DNA of 45,518 bases, from contig UQEY01000014.1 of assembly GCA_900540235.1 (NCBI GenBank), positions 1 through 45,518 of the forward strand. The letters run 5' to 3'. The notes beneath the pieces are model-generated. The model worked only from the letters and a program-made list of their open reading frames with translations, was not told where the DNA came from and made no database searches. The stretch is from an uncultured Eubacteriales bacterium. GTDB taxonomy: Bacteria; Bacillota; Clostridia; Oscillospirales; Acutalibacteraceae. How positions within the stretch are numbered: the first letter of the stretch is position 1; each line of letters starts with the position of its first letter. This document shows, one piece after another, positions 1 through 7,711 of the stretch. The translations under genes were made by a program, and so were the position numbers.

Positions 1-23
1 TAAATAAAAAGGAGTTAAAAATC

Positions 24-887
24 ATGAAAAATTATACACTTACAAAAGAATCACTTATCAAAGTGGCAAAAACATTTATTCAGGCGCTTATCGCTTTTCT
101 TGTAGTCGCTTTGCCGACGGTAGATTTTACGCAGGAAAGGTCAGCGCTTAAAGCTGCACTTTTGAGCGTTCTCGCTTCTGCAATAGCAGCAGGCTTGTCG
201 GCTGTTATGAATATTGAGCAGAAAGGCGGTACAAACGGTATGAAGTTTTCGGCGTGGGTTAAGAAATTCCTTGGCAAAAAAACCGATTATGACGGAATGT
301 ATGGCGTTCAGTGTGTTGACCTAATTGACTGCTACATCCACGAGTGCCTTGGACTTGATAAAGGCTTTTGGGGCAATGCGAAGTATTGGTGGATAAACAG
401 AAATAGTAACGCTTGGCTCAAAAAGAATTTTGAATTTATTACACCGATTTATAAAAACGGCGAACTCAAAAAGGGCGATATTGGTATCAGAACTTCTGGT
501 ACATACGGTCACATTTTCGTCATTGCCGAGCCTACAAAAAACGGCAAAGTTAAGTATTACGACCAAAACGCTACCGGCAACGGCGATAAAATGACACTTA
601 GAGAAAAGGCTTATAATTCATCAACAGTCAACGGTATTCTTCGCCCTAAAAATCAAACGAACCTTAAAGAAGTTAAGGTTTATAAAACAGTCAAGGCTAA
701 CGGTGGTTTGTTCGCTTATTCTTCACTTAACAGCACAACAGCGTATACTATTATTTCAAACGGCACAAAGGTTGAAATTGTGACCGCTTCTGCCGGCACA
801 AAGACAATCAAAGGCAAGAAATATACAATGTCAAAGATTAAATATAACGGAGCAACTTATTATGTTGCGCAAAGCTATTTGAAGTGA
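24..887 (+). CDS. Phage holin-endolysin fusion (CHAP domain, SH3-like tail)
   Basis: The 287-residue product joins two lysis functions. Residues about 12-66 hold two hydrophobic segments separated by a short charged turn, like a small phage holin. Residues about 75-215 form a CHAP-type peptidoglycan hydrolase: catalytic Cys97 in QCVD and His163 in YGHIF are visible. The last 70 residues resemble a bacterial SH3 wall-binding domain. The first ATG has a GGAG upstream. A second in-frame ATG at 240 (Met73) follows GGCGGT by 9 nt, so free endolysin of 215 residues could also be made. Holin and endolysin are normally separate genes. The neighbour at 898 and the tRNA-Pro downstream suggest the right end of a prophage. 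Domain calls are by eye; the fusion itself is read directly from one uninterrupted frame. Confidence 0.8.
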   Translation: MKNYTLTKESLIKVAKTFIQALIAFLVVALPTVDFTQERSALKAALLSVLASAIAAGLSAVMNIEQKGGTNGMKFSAWVKKFLGKKTDYDGMYGVQCVDLIDCYIHECLGLDKGFWGNAKYWWINRNSNAWLKKNFEFITPIYKNGELKKGDIGIRTSGTYGHIFVIAEPTKNGKVKYYDQNATGNGDKMTLREKAYNSSTVNGILRPKNQTNLKEVKVYKTVKANGGLFAYSSLNSTTAYTIISNGTKVEIVTASAGTKTIKGKKYTMSKIKYNGATYYVAQSYLK

Positions 888-897
888 GGTGAACAAA

Positions 898-1146
898 ATG
901 CCCGAAAAGAAAACAGAAACAGCTAAAAGCTACATTTTGAACGCCCCGGCTTACATACGAAGAGAATCAGACTTAAAGGCAGAAAAAGTCAAACTGTCCG
1001 AAGCTTCAATTTTTGTAAAAAATAATTCTTATTCGGAATTGTTTGCTATTTTGAAACCCGGTACAAAAATAGTGCCGCTTGAAGAAAAGAAAATAGACGG
1101 CAACAACTGGCTTAGAATTCAAGACGGTTGGTTGCCTTACAGATGA
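898..1146 (+). CDS. Small SH3-like phage-end protein
   Basis: This 82-residue protein has no signal peptide or membrane segment. Its C-terminal half (ending DGNNWLRIQDGWLPYR) has the pattern of a bacterial SH3 domain, a fold that binds cell-wall peptides. A GTG at 889 is possible, but GAGGTGA (886-892) sits 5 nt before the ATG at 898, so I choose 898. It begins 10 nt after the endolysin stop and is followed at once by a terminator, so it is the last gene of the lysis cassette. It may be an accessory to lysis or an uncharacterised phage protein. Function is not established from the sequence. Confidence 0.6.
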   Translation: MPEKKTETAKSYILNAPAYIRRESDLKAEKVKLSEASIFVKNNSYSELFAILKPGTKIVPLEEKKIDGNNWLRIQDGWLPYR

Positions 1147-1150
1147 GAAA

Positions 1151-1187
1151 TGCCCTCAGCTCTTAATTGAGTTGGGGGCATTTTTTT
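1151..1187 (+). terminator. Rho-independent terminator of the phage lysis genes
   Basis: TGCCCTCAGCTC pairs with GAGTTGGGGGCA (two G-U pairs) across a 6-nt loop and is followed by seven T. It starts 4 nt after the stop of the SH3-like gene. Confidence 0.85.
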
Positions 1188-1231
1188 AGGTTGCATTTAG
1201 GTTGCATTTGGGTTGCATTTGGGTTGCATTT
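1188..1231. repeat. Four tandem 11-bp repeats between prophage end and tRNA-Pro
   Basis: Four consecutive copies of (A/G)GGTTGCATTT lie between the phage terminator and the tRNA-Pro 3' end. Short direct repeats next to a tRNA attachment site are typical of arm-type binding sites for a tyrosine integrase. That role is inferred; no integrase gene is in the window. Confidence 0.75.
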
Positions 1232-1324
1232 TTTATTTATTTTAACATATTTTGAATTGTTTTGAAAAATATATAAAGTGCTCAAATTTGGCTCAAATAA
1301 AGGCTTTGCAGTGCTTTTGAGCAA

Positions 1325-1353
1325 AAAACAAGGACTACCTAAACGGTAGTCCT
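1325..1353 (-). terminator. Terminator of tRNA-Pro
   Basis: Read on the minus strand, AAGGACTACC and GGTAGTCCTT form a 10-bp stem with a 5-nt loop, followed by GTTTTTTG. It begins just after the tRNA CCA end. Confidence 0.8.
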
Positions 1354-1355
1354 TT

Positions 1356-1433
1356 TGGTCGAGGTGACAGGACTCGAACCTGCGGCATCCTGCTCCCAAA
1401 GCAGGCACTCTAGCCAAACTGAGTTACACCTCG
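1356..1433 (-). tRNA. tRNA-Pro (anticodon UGG), CCA encoded
   Basis: On the minus strand the acceptor arms CGAGGTG (1427-1433) and CACCTCG (1360-1366) pair. The anticodon stem CCTGC/GCAGG encloses the loop TTTGGGA, giving anticodon UGG. The T-arm carries GGTTCGAGTCC. Discriminator A is followed by a genomic CCA (1356-1358). Its 3' end faces the phage genes, the usual orientation when a temperate phage has integrated into a tRNA 3' end. Confidence 0.95.
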
Positions 1434-1453
1434 TTGTTGCTTAACGCTTGGAT

Positions 1454-1482
1454 ATAATAATATATTTTGAGCTGTTTGTCAA
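1454..1482 (-). promoter_or_regulatory. Promoter of tRNA-Pro
   Basis: Minus strand reads TTGACA, 17 nt, TATTAT, placing the start of transcription about 14 nt before the mature tRNA 5' end. This is near-consensus for the housekeeping sigma factor. Confidence 0.75.
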
Positions 1483-1514
1483 GCCTTTTTTTGAAAAAAG
1501 TCAAAAAATATGTC

Positions 1515-1544
1515 AATGGGGATATGCAAAACTATATCCCCATT
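1515..1544 (-). terminator. Hairpin after the Rrf2-type regulator
   Basis: AATGGGGATAT and ATATCCCCATT form a perfect 11-bp stem with an 8-nt loop, 3 nt past the end of the regulator gene. On the minus strand it is followed by GACATATTTTTTG, a weak T-tract, so termination is likely but less certain than for the other hairpins. Confidence 0.55.
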
Positions 1545-1546
1545 AA

Positions 1547-1984
1547 TTAAATATAGTATTCATCGATAAGCTGACTTTTGCTTTTATCTAAAATATCCTG
1601 CAAAGTGATTGAATCAAGGTACTCGTTAATAACCTTATAAAGCCCTTGCCAAACGCCGACTGTCATACAGGTTTCGTACTTGTCGCACAGGTTTTCCTCA
1701 TCTTCAAGGCAGGCAACGGGAGCAAGGCTGCCCTCGGTTATTCTCAAAATATCGCCGACGGTGTAGCTTGACGGTGATTTTGCGAGCATATATCCGCCCT
1801 GATAACCCCTTGTGGTTTTGAGCAAACCGGCACGGTTGAGTATAGGAACAATCTGTTCAAGGTATTTTTTTGAAATGTCTTGCCTTTTGGCAATGTCTTT
1901 AAGTGCAACAAAGCCGTCTTTTTGGTTTTGCGCAAGGTCAAGCATAAGCCTTAATGCATATCTTCCTTTTGTGGAAATTTTCAA
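1547..1984 (-). CDS. Rrf2/IscR-family transcriptional regulator with three cysteines
   Basis: A 145-residue winged-helix regulator of the Rrf2 family: KGRYALRLM at the N-terminus, a helix-turn-helix at about 28-55, and the family wing motif RGYQGGY at 60-66. Cys92, Cys100 and Cys106 are close to the three cysteines that ligate the [2Fe-2S] cluster in IscR. This suggests an Fe-S or redox sensor, but the Cys spacing (x7, x5) is not identical to IscR (x5, x5). The start is TTG at 1984, placed 7 nt after AAGGAAG; a nearer ATG is out of frame and stops at once. No suf/isc genes or cysteine genes adjoin it, so targets are unknown. An inverted repeat over its own -10 box suggests autoregulation. Confidence 0.9.
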   Translation of the reverse strand: MKISTKGRYALRLMLDLAQNQKDGFVALKDIAKRQDISKKYLEQIVPILNRAGLLKTTRGYQGGYMLAKSPSSYTVGDILRITEGSLAPVACLEDEENLCDKYETCMTVGVWQGLYKVINEYLDSITLQDILDKSKSQLIDEYYI

Positions 1985-2009
1985 TTCATCGCTTCCTTTT
2001 AAATTTCAT

Positions 2010-2044
2010 AACCTAATTATACCATAGGTTTTGTAAGTATTCAA
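2010..2044 (-). promoter_or_regulatory. Promoter and putative operator of the Rrf2 regulator
   Basis: On the minus strand TTGAAT (2039-2044), 17 nt, TATAAT (2016-2021). The arms AACCTA (2010-2015) and TAGGTT (2025-2030) form an inverted repeat centred on the -10 box, where a bound repressor would block RNA polymerase. The promoter is seen directly; the operator role is inferred. Confidence 0.65.
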
Positions 2045-2072
2045 TAGAAACGACAAATTTTTTAAAATAATA

Positions 2073-3737
2073 TTAAATAAGCTTTTTGGTTGTGCCGTCG
2101 TTAACATTAAAACAGTAAGTTCTCTTTAAATCGTCAAGAGTGTATCTGACCGAGATATCACCGTTTTTGTCCATATTTGCGTATGTGATTTTTGCCTTAT
2201 TTTGGGTAGTGACATCAACAAAAATATCTTTTTGAACGCTGTTGTATGTTGAAACATCGTCGGAAACAAACAGTAAATTGCCGAAAAGACTTGCAACCTG
2301 AGCAATAATTTGGCGCTGAGCAAGAGGCATACCGATATTGTTGTCACGAAGAAGAAAAACATCGGGGTCGTTAAGAAAAGCTCTGCCGTCAAGCTGGCGG
2401 CGAAAAACAGTGTTTAAAAGAGCGTGTTTGGTTGATACATCTTCTCTTGAAAACGGCTTCTTTTTAAAACTCAATGCCATATCTGCGCCGATTCTGCAAA
2501 AATCAACCTTGCCGAAAGCAGGGGCAAGCGGAACGCCGCAACCTAAAATGAGCTTGTCACCGCACCATTCACGAATCAAATCCATTGCGTCACACATAAT
2601 TTCGCCACGGCTCTTGTTGTGAATGGGAATGATACAGCAGGCATAGAGGAAATCAAGCTTAACCATATCGTAACCCCAAACATTGAGCACGGTGTCAAAT
2701 ACTTCTTTAAGATGCTCCCTCACTTCTTTGTTATAAATATCAAGCGCATAAAAACCGCCCCAGTTTTGAGAAGCAAAAGGAATTTTACCTCGGCTGTCCT
2801 TAACAAACCAATCTTGGTGCTGTTTATATATGTATGACTTAGGAGTTGCGGCAAACGGAGCGAGCCATAAACCTGCAAGCATATTGTTTTTGTGAATATT
2901 GTCAGCAACAACTTTCATACCCGACGGGAATTTCTTTTCATTGTGGTAAAGCCAGTCGCCGACAGTTCTTTCGTACCCGTCATCAACTTGGAAAATGTCG
3001 ATTTTAGAGCCGAGATGGGCAATGGAATCAAGGTCACGCTCAACAATTTCCTCGGTTACGCTTGTGTAATAGTTGTACCAAGTTGTATAGCCGCACATTC
3101 TGTTTGACCTCGGCTTAGGCACATTTGCAAGCGCAAAATATTTGTCAAACGCACTTTCGCTTTCGTCAATAATGTCGCAAAGCTGTAAAAGTTTGTATTC
3201 TTTTCCTTTTTGATATGTCACACCTTCAAGGTCTTTTTCAATAGCAACAGTTTTGCGCTTAGTGTCAAAAGTGATAATTGTGTAGCCGGCTCTTTCGCTG
3301 AGTGAACCAAAAAGGCGAATGTCTGAGCCGTTCCTGATGTATGCGTAGGAATAGCCGTAAAAAACACCCGGTGTTTGCGGATAATCGTGGAAAGTTAAAT
3401 CACCGGCGCCCCAAATGCCACGAATATTAAACTTCGTTTTATCAATGAAAGAAAGAAGCTTAGGGTTGAAATCGTCAAGCATAGAATCATCGCTTGCATA
3501 TTCTCTTGATACAGTCCAGCTTTGATAACCGTTTACAAAAAACTTGCTTTGGTCAGAAAATGAAATGTCGTTTTTGATTTCAAATTTTTCAAAGCTTATA
3601 TCGGTTTTAGGCACGAGAGTTAATTCAAGCACATCGCCGTTAACTTCTTCGTTTATTTCAAAATCAACGGTTTCACTGTGATGCGTTTTGTGTGTTTTTC
3701 CGTTTGCATTGTAAACAATGTTGTATTTGTAACCCAT
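2073..3737 (-). CDS. Alpha-galactosidase, glycoside hydrolase family 36
   Basis: This 554-residue enzyme has the GH36/clan-D layout: an N-terminal beta-sandwich (about 1-200), a TIM barrel (about 210-480) and a small C-terminal beta domain. The catalytic nucleophile is Asp362 in VKLDF and the acid/base is Asp419 in RIGAD. The substrate motifs DIFQVDDGYE and GLWLAPF are also present. There is no signal peptide, so it acts in the cytoplasm on imported alpha-galactosides such as raffinose-family or melibiose sugars. It lies 22 nt downstream of the Gfo/Idh/MocA oxidoreductase and should be co-transcribed with it. No transporter adjoins the pair. At 554 residues it is shorter than the roughly 730-residue bacterial GH36 type, so the exact subgroup is open. 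Confidence 0.88.
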   Translation of the reverse strand: MGYKYNIVYNANGKTHKTHHSETVDFEINEEVNGDVLELTLVPKTDISFEKFEIKNDISFSDQSKFFVNGYQSWTVSREYASDDSMLDDFNPKLLSFIDKTKFNIRGIWGAGDLTFHDYPQTPGVFYGYSYAYIRNGSDIRLFGSLSERAGYTIITFDTKRKTVAIEKDLEGVTYQKGKEYKLLQLCDIIDESESAFDKYFALANVPKPRSNRMCGYTTWYNYYTSVTEEIVERDLDSIAHLGSKIDIFQVDDGYERTVGDWLYHNEKKFPSGMKVVADNIHKNNMLAGLWLAPFAATPKSYIYKQHQDWFVKDSRGKIPFASQNWGGFYALDIYNKEVREHLKEVFDTVLNVWGYDMVKLDFLYACCIIPIHNKSRGEIMCDAMDLIREWCGDKLILGCGVPLAPAFGKVDFCRIGADMALSFKKKPFSREDVSTKHALLNTVFRRQLDGRAFLNDPDVFLLRDNNIGMPLAQRQIIAQVASLFGNLLFVSDDVSTYNSVQKDIFVDVTTQNKAKITYANMDKNGDISVRYTLDDLKRTYCFNVNDGTTKKLI

Positions 3738-3759
3738 AATTTTACCCCATTTATTAATA

Positions 3760-4746
3760 TTAGATTATATCGTGACCTTCTTCTTCGGGATAATACATAC
3801 CCCATTCGTTTCTTATAAAGGTCATAATGTCCATAACATCTTTTGTAAAGCTTAGGTGCATATCTTCGCCGTTTTGCACTGCGTTTTCCATATCCTCAAT
3901 TTCGTATTCGAGCGCTTTGGCTGTTTCACCGAAAGTGATTGTTTCCGTTTCTCCTGTGTCGGTATAAGTTATAACCGCCTCGTCACCACGGGGATATTCA
4001 AAAATTTCAACATATCCTTTGTCAAAACTGATTGTGCCCCTTTTCGGCTGCTTTGCGTGAAGGGAGAGGATAATGCTTGCCATTTCATCTTCCTTGTTTT
4101 GAAGAAGAATACTTGCCTGCTCGTCAACACCCGTCGGCGCATATTTAACCTGCGAAGTGATTTTGTGCGGCTTAGACGACATAAACCACCTTACAAAAGA
4201 AATTGCGTAAACGCCGATATCAAGCATAGCGCCGCCTGCAAGATTACGATTGAAAAATCTGTTGTTCATATCATACGGCTTGTAACTGCCAAAATTCATT
4301 TGAATAAGTTTCAGTTCACCGAGTTTGCCTGAATTTATAATTTCGTTAAGCTTTTTGTAAATCGGCATATGATAAATCGTCATAGCTTCAGCCAAAATGA
4401 CATCATTTTCTTTTGCAAGGCTTATAGCCTCGTCAAGCTCACGGCTGTTAAGCGTAATCGATTTTTCGCAAATGACATTTTTACCGCTTTTAAGCGCTTT
4501 TCGCAGATATTCAATGTGAGTGTTGTGCGGAGTTGAAATGTAAATAATGTCAACATTTTCATCTTCAAACACTTCGTCAATGTTGTCATAAACTTTTTCA
4601 ATGCCGTATTTTTCTGCAAAGTCCACTGCTTTTTGACGGGTACGGTTTGCAACAGAGTAAAGCTTTCTGCCCTTAGCCTGCATAGCCTGTGCAAGCTGGT
4701 TTGCAATAACACCGCAACCGAGCGTCGCCCAATTCAGTTTTTTCAT
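3760..4746 (-). CDS. Gfo/Idh/MocA-family NAD(P)-dependent oxidoreductase
   Basis: A 328-residue sugar or polyol dehydrogenase-type protein. The N-terminal Rossmann fold starts with ATLGCGVIA, and ISTPHNTH plus the CEKS motif (the family usually has EKP) mark the nucleotide and substrate interface at about residues 70-98. The C-terminal half is the mixed alpha/beta substrate domain. The family oxidises or reduces hydroxyls on sugars, inositols or related compounds, but the substrate cannot be read from sequence. It is first in an operon with the GH36 alpha-galactosidase. The ATG has AAGGAG upstream and a consensus promoter 24 nt further on. Confidence 0.88.
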   Translation of the reverse strand: MKKLNWATLGCGVIANQLAQAMQAKGRKLYSVANRTRQKAVDFAEKYGIEKVYDNIDEVFEDENVDIIYISTPHNTHIEYLRKALKSGKNVICEKSITLNSRELDEAISLAKENDVILAEAMTIYHMPIYKKLNEIINSGKLGELKLIQMNFGSYKPYDMNNRFFNRNLAGGAMLDIGVYAISFVRWFMSSKPHKITSQVKYAPTGVDEQASILLQNKEDEMASIILSLHAKQPKRGTISFDKGYVEIFEYPRGDEAVITYTDTGETETITFGETAKALEYEIEDMENAVQNGEDMHLSFTKDVMDIMTFIRNEWGMYYPEEEGHDII

Positions 4747-4769
4747 ATTGACAACTCCTTTTTGCCCTT

Positions 4770-4798
4770 ATTATACTTTAAATTTATTATATAGTCAA
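4770..4798 (-). promoter_or_regulatory. Promoter of the oxidoreductase / alpha-galactosidase operon
   Basis: Minus strand: TTGACT (4793-4798), 17 nt, TATAAT (4770-4775). No obvious operator or catabolite-repression palindrome is seen beside it. Confidence 0.7.
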
Positions 4799-4857
4799 AT
4801 AGTATAAATATTATCGGTTATTCAAATTAAGCCAAATTGTTGGGAGCGTTTTTTTGC

Positions 4858-4886
4858 TTTACATATTATGAAAAATAATATATAAT
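4858..4886 (+). promoter_or_regulatory. Promoter of the pantothenate gene cluster
   Basis: TTTACA (4858-4863), 17 nt, TATAAT (4881-4886). It leaves a leader of about 93 nt before the ATG at 4987. The leader contains a GACAA/TTGTC hairpin and a CCG/CGG pairing around 4930-4965, but I could not match it to a known riboswitch. Confidence 0.7.
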
Positions 4887-4986
4887 GTAGTCGCATTGTA
4901 TCCGCTGACAAAATAGCTTGTCAAAGTGATGCCGTATCTGTGTTTTGCGGCGAAGCTTAGGAACAGTAGCAGAAAGGAAATTTAAT

Positions 4987-5550
4987 ATGAAAACAAACAC
5001 AAAAAAGATTGCCGGCATCGGACTTTTAACGGCAATAGTAGTTGTACTTCAACTGCTCGGTAGTTTTATCCACTTCGGTCCGTTCTCAATCTCACTCGTA
5101 CTTATCCCTATCGTAGTAGGCGCTTCTCTTTACGGCATCGGCGCAGGTGCATGGCTCGGTCTTGCATTTGGTATTACGGTTTTGATATCGGGTGACGCAG
5201 CAGCATTTTTAACCGTTAATCCAGGCGGTACCGTGGTTACGGTTCTTTTAAAGGGTGCACTCGCAGGTCTTTTGGCAGGCGGCGTTTACAAACTTATTGA
5301 AAAGAAAAACAAAGCTGTTGCAACAATAGCAGCCGCAATAGTTTGCCCTGTGGTTAACACGGGCGTGTTTTTAATCGGTTGTCGCCTTTTCTTCTTTGAC
5401 ACAATCAAGCAGTGGGCGGGCGGAACTGATGTATTTGTATATATGATTACCGGTCTTGTAGGCTTCAATTTCTTATTTGAACTCGGTGCAAACATCATTC
5501 TTTCACCGACTGTTGTTAAGCTTACAAAACTCGGCAGAAAGGAAAAATAA
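4987..5550 (+). CDS. panT: ECF transporter S-component, probably for pantothenate
   Basis: A 187-residue hydrophobic protein with about six membrane segments and a basic C-terminus (KLGRKEK), the shape of an energy-coupling-factor S-component that binds a vitamin and docks on a shared EcfAA'T module. The motif VNPGGTVVTVLLKGALAG and the N-terminal pattern before LQLLGSFIHFGPFSISL fit this family. It is followed after 2 nt by coaX, the kinase for pantothenate, so pantothenate is the likely substrate; this rests on context. An upstream GTG/ATG-like extension to 4945 exists, but AAAGGAAA lies 7 nt before the ATG at 4987. No EcfA or EcfT gene is in the window, consistent with a shared energising module encoded elsewhere. 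Confidence 0.85.
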   Translation: MKTNTKKIAGIGLLTAIVVVLQLLGSFIHFGPFSISLVLIPIVVGASLYGIGAGAWLGLAFGITVLISGDAAAFLTVNPGGTVVTVLLKGALAGLLAGGVYKLIEKKNKAVATIAAAIVCPVVNTGVFLIGCRLFFFDTIKQWAGGTDVFVYMITGLVGFNFLFELGANIILSPTVVKLTKLGRKEK

Positions 5551-5552
5551 CA

Positions 5553-6329
5553 ATGATTTTAGCTGTAGATATAGGCAACACAAATATTGTGCTCGGCTTT
5601 CTTGAGGGTAAGAAACTTATTAACGAATGCAGGCTTTCCACCAATGTTAACGATTCAGCCGAAGAATATGCAATTAAGCTTAACAGTATACTTGAAATTT
5701 GCAAAATCAAAAGCGAAAACATCGAAGGTTCTGTTATTTCCTCCGTTGTGCCTCCGCTTAACCGTGCTGTTTCAAAAGCTATTATGCTTATCACCGGCAA
5801 AAAATCTATAGTAATCGGTCCCGGAGTTAAAACCGGACTTAATATAAAAACAAACAACCCTGCCGAACTCGGCGCAGATATGGTTGCAGGCGCAGTTGCA
5901 AGCATCAGCAAGTATCCGTGCCCACAAATTATATTTGACCTCGGCACTGCCACTACCGCTTCGGTTATTGACGAAAACGGTTGCTTTATCGGTTGTTCAA
6001 TTTTGTGCGGTGTTAAAACTGCTCTTAACGCTCTTGCTTCAGGCACGGCTCAGCTTCCGCAAATTGAAATTGTTGCGCCAAAAAGTGCCATTTGCACCAA
6101 CACAATCGACTGTATGCGAAGCGGTACTGTTTACGGTACTGCCGCTATGATTGACGGTTTGGTGGCAAGATTTGAAAAAGAACTCGGTCAAAAAGCAACG
6201 GTTATTATCACCGGCGGTCTTGGTTCGGTTATTGCAAAGCACTGCGAAACCGACGCAGTTATTGACAGGAATCTTGTTATTGACGGGCTTCGTTTAATAT
6301 ATGATAAAAACACCCAAGAGAAAGGATAA
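5553..6329 (+). CDS. coaX: Type III pantothenate kinase
   Basis: CoaX phosphorylates pantothenate, the first step of coenzyme A synthesis, in the cytoplasm. The 258-residue protein has the usual family length and motifs: AVDIGNTN at residues 4-11 (phosphate-binding loop), GPGVKTGL (pantothenate site), ELGADMVAG (catalytic Asp) and FDLGTATT (second phosphate motif). It starts 2 nt after the S-component gene with AAAGGA upstream. Uptake and activation of the same vitamin are therefore coupled in one transcript. Type III kinases are insensitive to CoA feedback as a family property. Confidence 0.95.
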   Translation: MILAVDIGNTNIVLGFLEGKKLINECRLSTNVNDSAEEYAIKLNSILEICKIKSENIEGSVISSVVPPLNRAVSKAIMLITGKKSIVIGPGVKTGLNIKTNNPAELGADMVAGAVASISKYPCPQIIFDLGTATTASVIDENGCFIGCSILCGVKTALNALASGTAQLPQIEIVAPKSAICTNTIDCMRSGTVYGTAAMIDGLVARFEKELGQKATVIITGGLGSVIAKHCETDAVIDRNLVIDGLRLIYDKNTQEKG

Positions 6330-6336
6330 TAAATCT

Positions 6337-7575
6337 ATGGCTATTTATCGTTCGTTTAAAGCTTTCAGACCTGAAAAGTCAAAGCAGGAACTTATTCCGG
6401 CGCTTCCTTACGATGTTATGAACAGCGAGGAAGCAAGGAAAGCGGTTGTGGGAAATCCTTATTCGTTTTTACATATTGACAAGGCTGAAATCGACTTGCC
6501 GCTCGGCACCGAATCATACAGCAGGGAAGTCTATGAAAAAGCTTGCGAAAACCTTGAAAATCTTGAAAAAACAGGCGCTCTTATTCAGGATAGCAAGCCT
6601 TGTTTTTACATTTACAAGCAAGTTATGAATGGCAGAAGCCAAACCGGTATTGTAGGCTGTGCGTCGATTGATGATTATATGAATAATATTATCAAAAAGC
6701 ACGAGCATACGCTTGCCAAAAAGGAGCAGGACAGAATTAATCATGTTGATATTTGCAATGCAAACACCGGTCCTATCTTTTTAACTTACAGAAAAAATGA
6801 AGCTATCGGCACTGCCGTTAAAGCCTGGATGGAAAATAACGAGCCGGTTTATGACTTTGTGTTCGACGGGGTCAACCAAACCGTTTGGGTAATTGATAAT
6901 GACGATACAATTAATCTTATTGCAAACGAGTTTGGCAAGATTGACGCTATGTACATTGCCGACGGTCACCACAGGTGCGCATCAGCCGTTAAAGTAGGTC
7001 AAAAAAGAAGGGCGGCTAACCCGAATTACACGGGCGAGGAGGAATTTAACTTCTTCTTATCTGTTGCTTTTCCTGATGATGAACTTGAAATTATGGACTA
7101 CAACAGAGTCGTGAAAGACCTTAACGGCAAAACGAGTGACGAGTTTATCGGCGCAATTTCAAAAGACTTTGAAGTTGAAAAAGTCAGCACTCAATTTAAG
7201 CCGAGCGAAAGGCACACCTTTGGTATGCTTTTATGCAATCAGTGGTACAAACTTACTGCAAAGAGTGATATCATAAATGAAAATGACCCGGTTGAAAGGC
7301 TTGATGTTTCAATTCTTCAAAACAATCTTCTTTCTCCGATTCTCGGCATTGACGACCCTAAGACTGATGAAAGAATAGATTTTATCGGCGGTATCAGAGG
7401 TCTTGACGAACTTGAAAGAAGATGCGCTGATGATATGAAGCTTGCATTTGCAATGTATCCTACAAGCATTGACGAACTTATGTCTATTGCCGATGCAAAT
7501 TTGATTATGCCGCCAAAGTCAACTTGGTTTGAGCCAAAACTTTTGTCGGGTATATTTATTCATCATTTAAACTGA
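6337..7575 (+). CDS. DUF1015-family protein
   Basis: The 412-residue product is recognised as DUF1015 from its opening AIYRSFKAFRP, the early LPYDVMNSEEAR and the central IADGHHR. The last resembles the nucleotide/phosphate motif of the ParB/sulfiredoxin-like fold. No membrane segment or signal is present. In other Firmicutes the family is often found beside serine-biosynthesis genes; here it follows coaX by 7 nt and ends the operon. An upstream start at 6301 would overlap coaX; AAAGGA before the ATG at 6337 favours the shorter form. A phosphotransfer role on a small amino-acid-like substrate is plausible but unproven. Confidence 0.85.
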   Translation: MAIYRSFKAFRPEKSKQELIPALPYDVMNSEEARKAVVGNPYSFLHIDKAEIDLPLGTESYSREVYEKACENLENLEKTGALIQDSKPCFYIYKQVMNGRSQTGIVGCASIDDYMNNIIKKHEHTLAKKEQDRINHVDICNANTGPIFLTYRKNEAIGTAVKAWMENNEPVYDFVFDGVNQTVWVIDNDDTINLIANEFGKIDAMYIADGHHRCASAVKVGQKRRAANPNYTGEEEFNFFLSVAFPDDELEIMDYNRVVKDLNGKTSDEFIGAISKDFEVEKVSTQFKPSERHTFGMLLCNQWYKLTAKSDIINENDPVERLDVSILQNNLLSPILGIDDPKTDERIDFIGGIRGLDELERRCADDMKLAFAMYPTSIDELMSIADANLIMPPKSTWFEPKLLSGIFIHHLN

Positions 7576-7645
7576 AATTTATACATTTTTTGCTTTTTTG
7601 TATTAATATACATTGAAATAAGTTAATAGACTTGCAATTATATTA

Positions 7646-7677
7646 AAACGGTAGTAAAATAAAGCTACCGTTTTTTT
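7646..7677 (+). terminator. Terminator of the panT-coaX-DUF1015 operon
   Basis: AACGGTAG (7647-7654) and CTACCGTT (7665-7672) form an 8-bp stem with a 10-nt loop, ending in seven T. Confidence 0.85.
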
Positions 7678-7711
7678 GTTTTATTATAAATTTAACTATG
7701 GAGGTTGTGTG

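Noticed and set aside
1188..1231. 11-bp repeats as a CRISPR or replication iteron array
   Set aside because: There are only four units without spacers and no replication gene; a phage attachment role fits the tRNA context better.
1163..1417. An 84-residue minus-strand ORF over the tRNA-Pro region
   Set aside because: Its first half is the tRNA gene and its last part the 11-bp repeats, giving the false peptide repeats seen.
4887..4986. Possible tetrahydrofolate riboswitch upstream of panT
   Set aside because: CATTG(T)ATCCGCT resembles the 3' end of that riboswitch, but the 5' half is occupied by the promoter and the gene order points to pantothenate.
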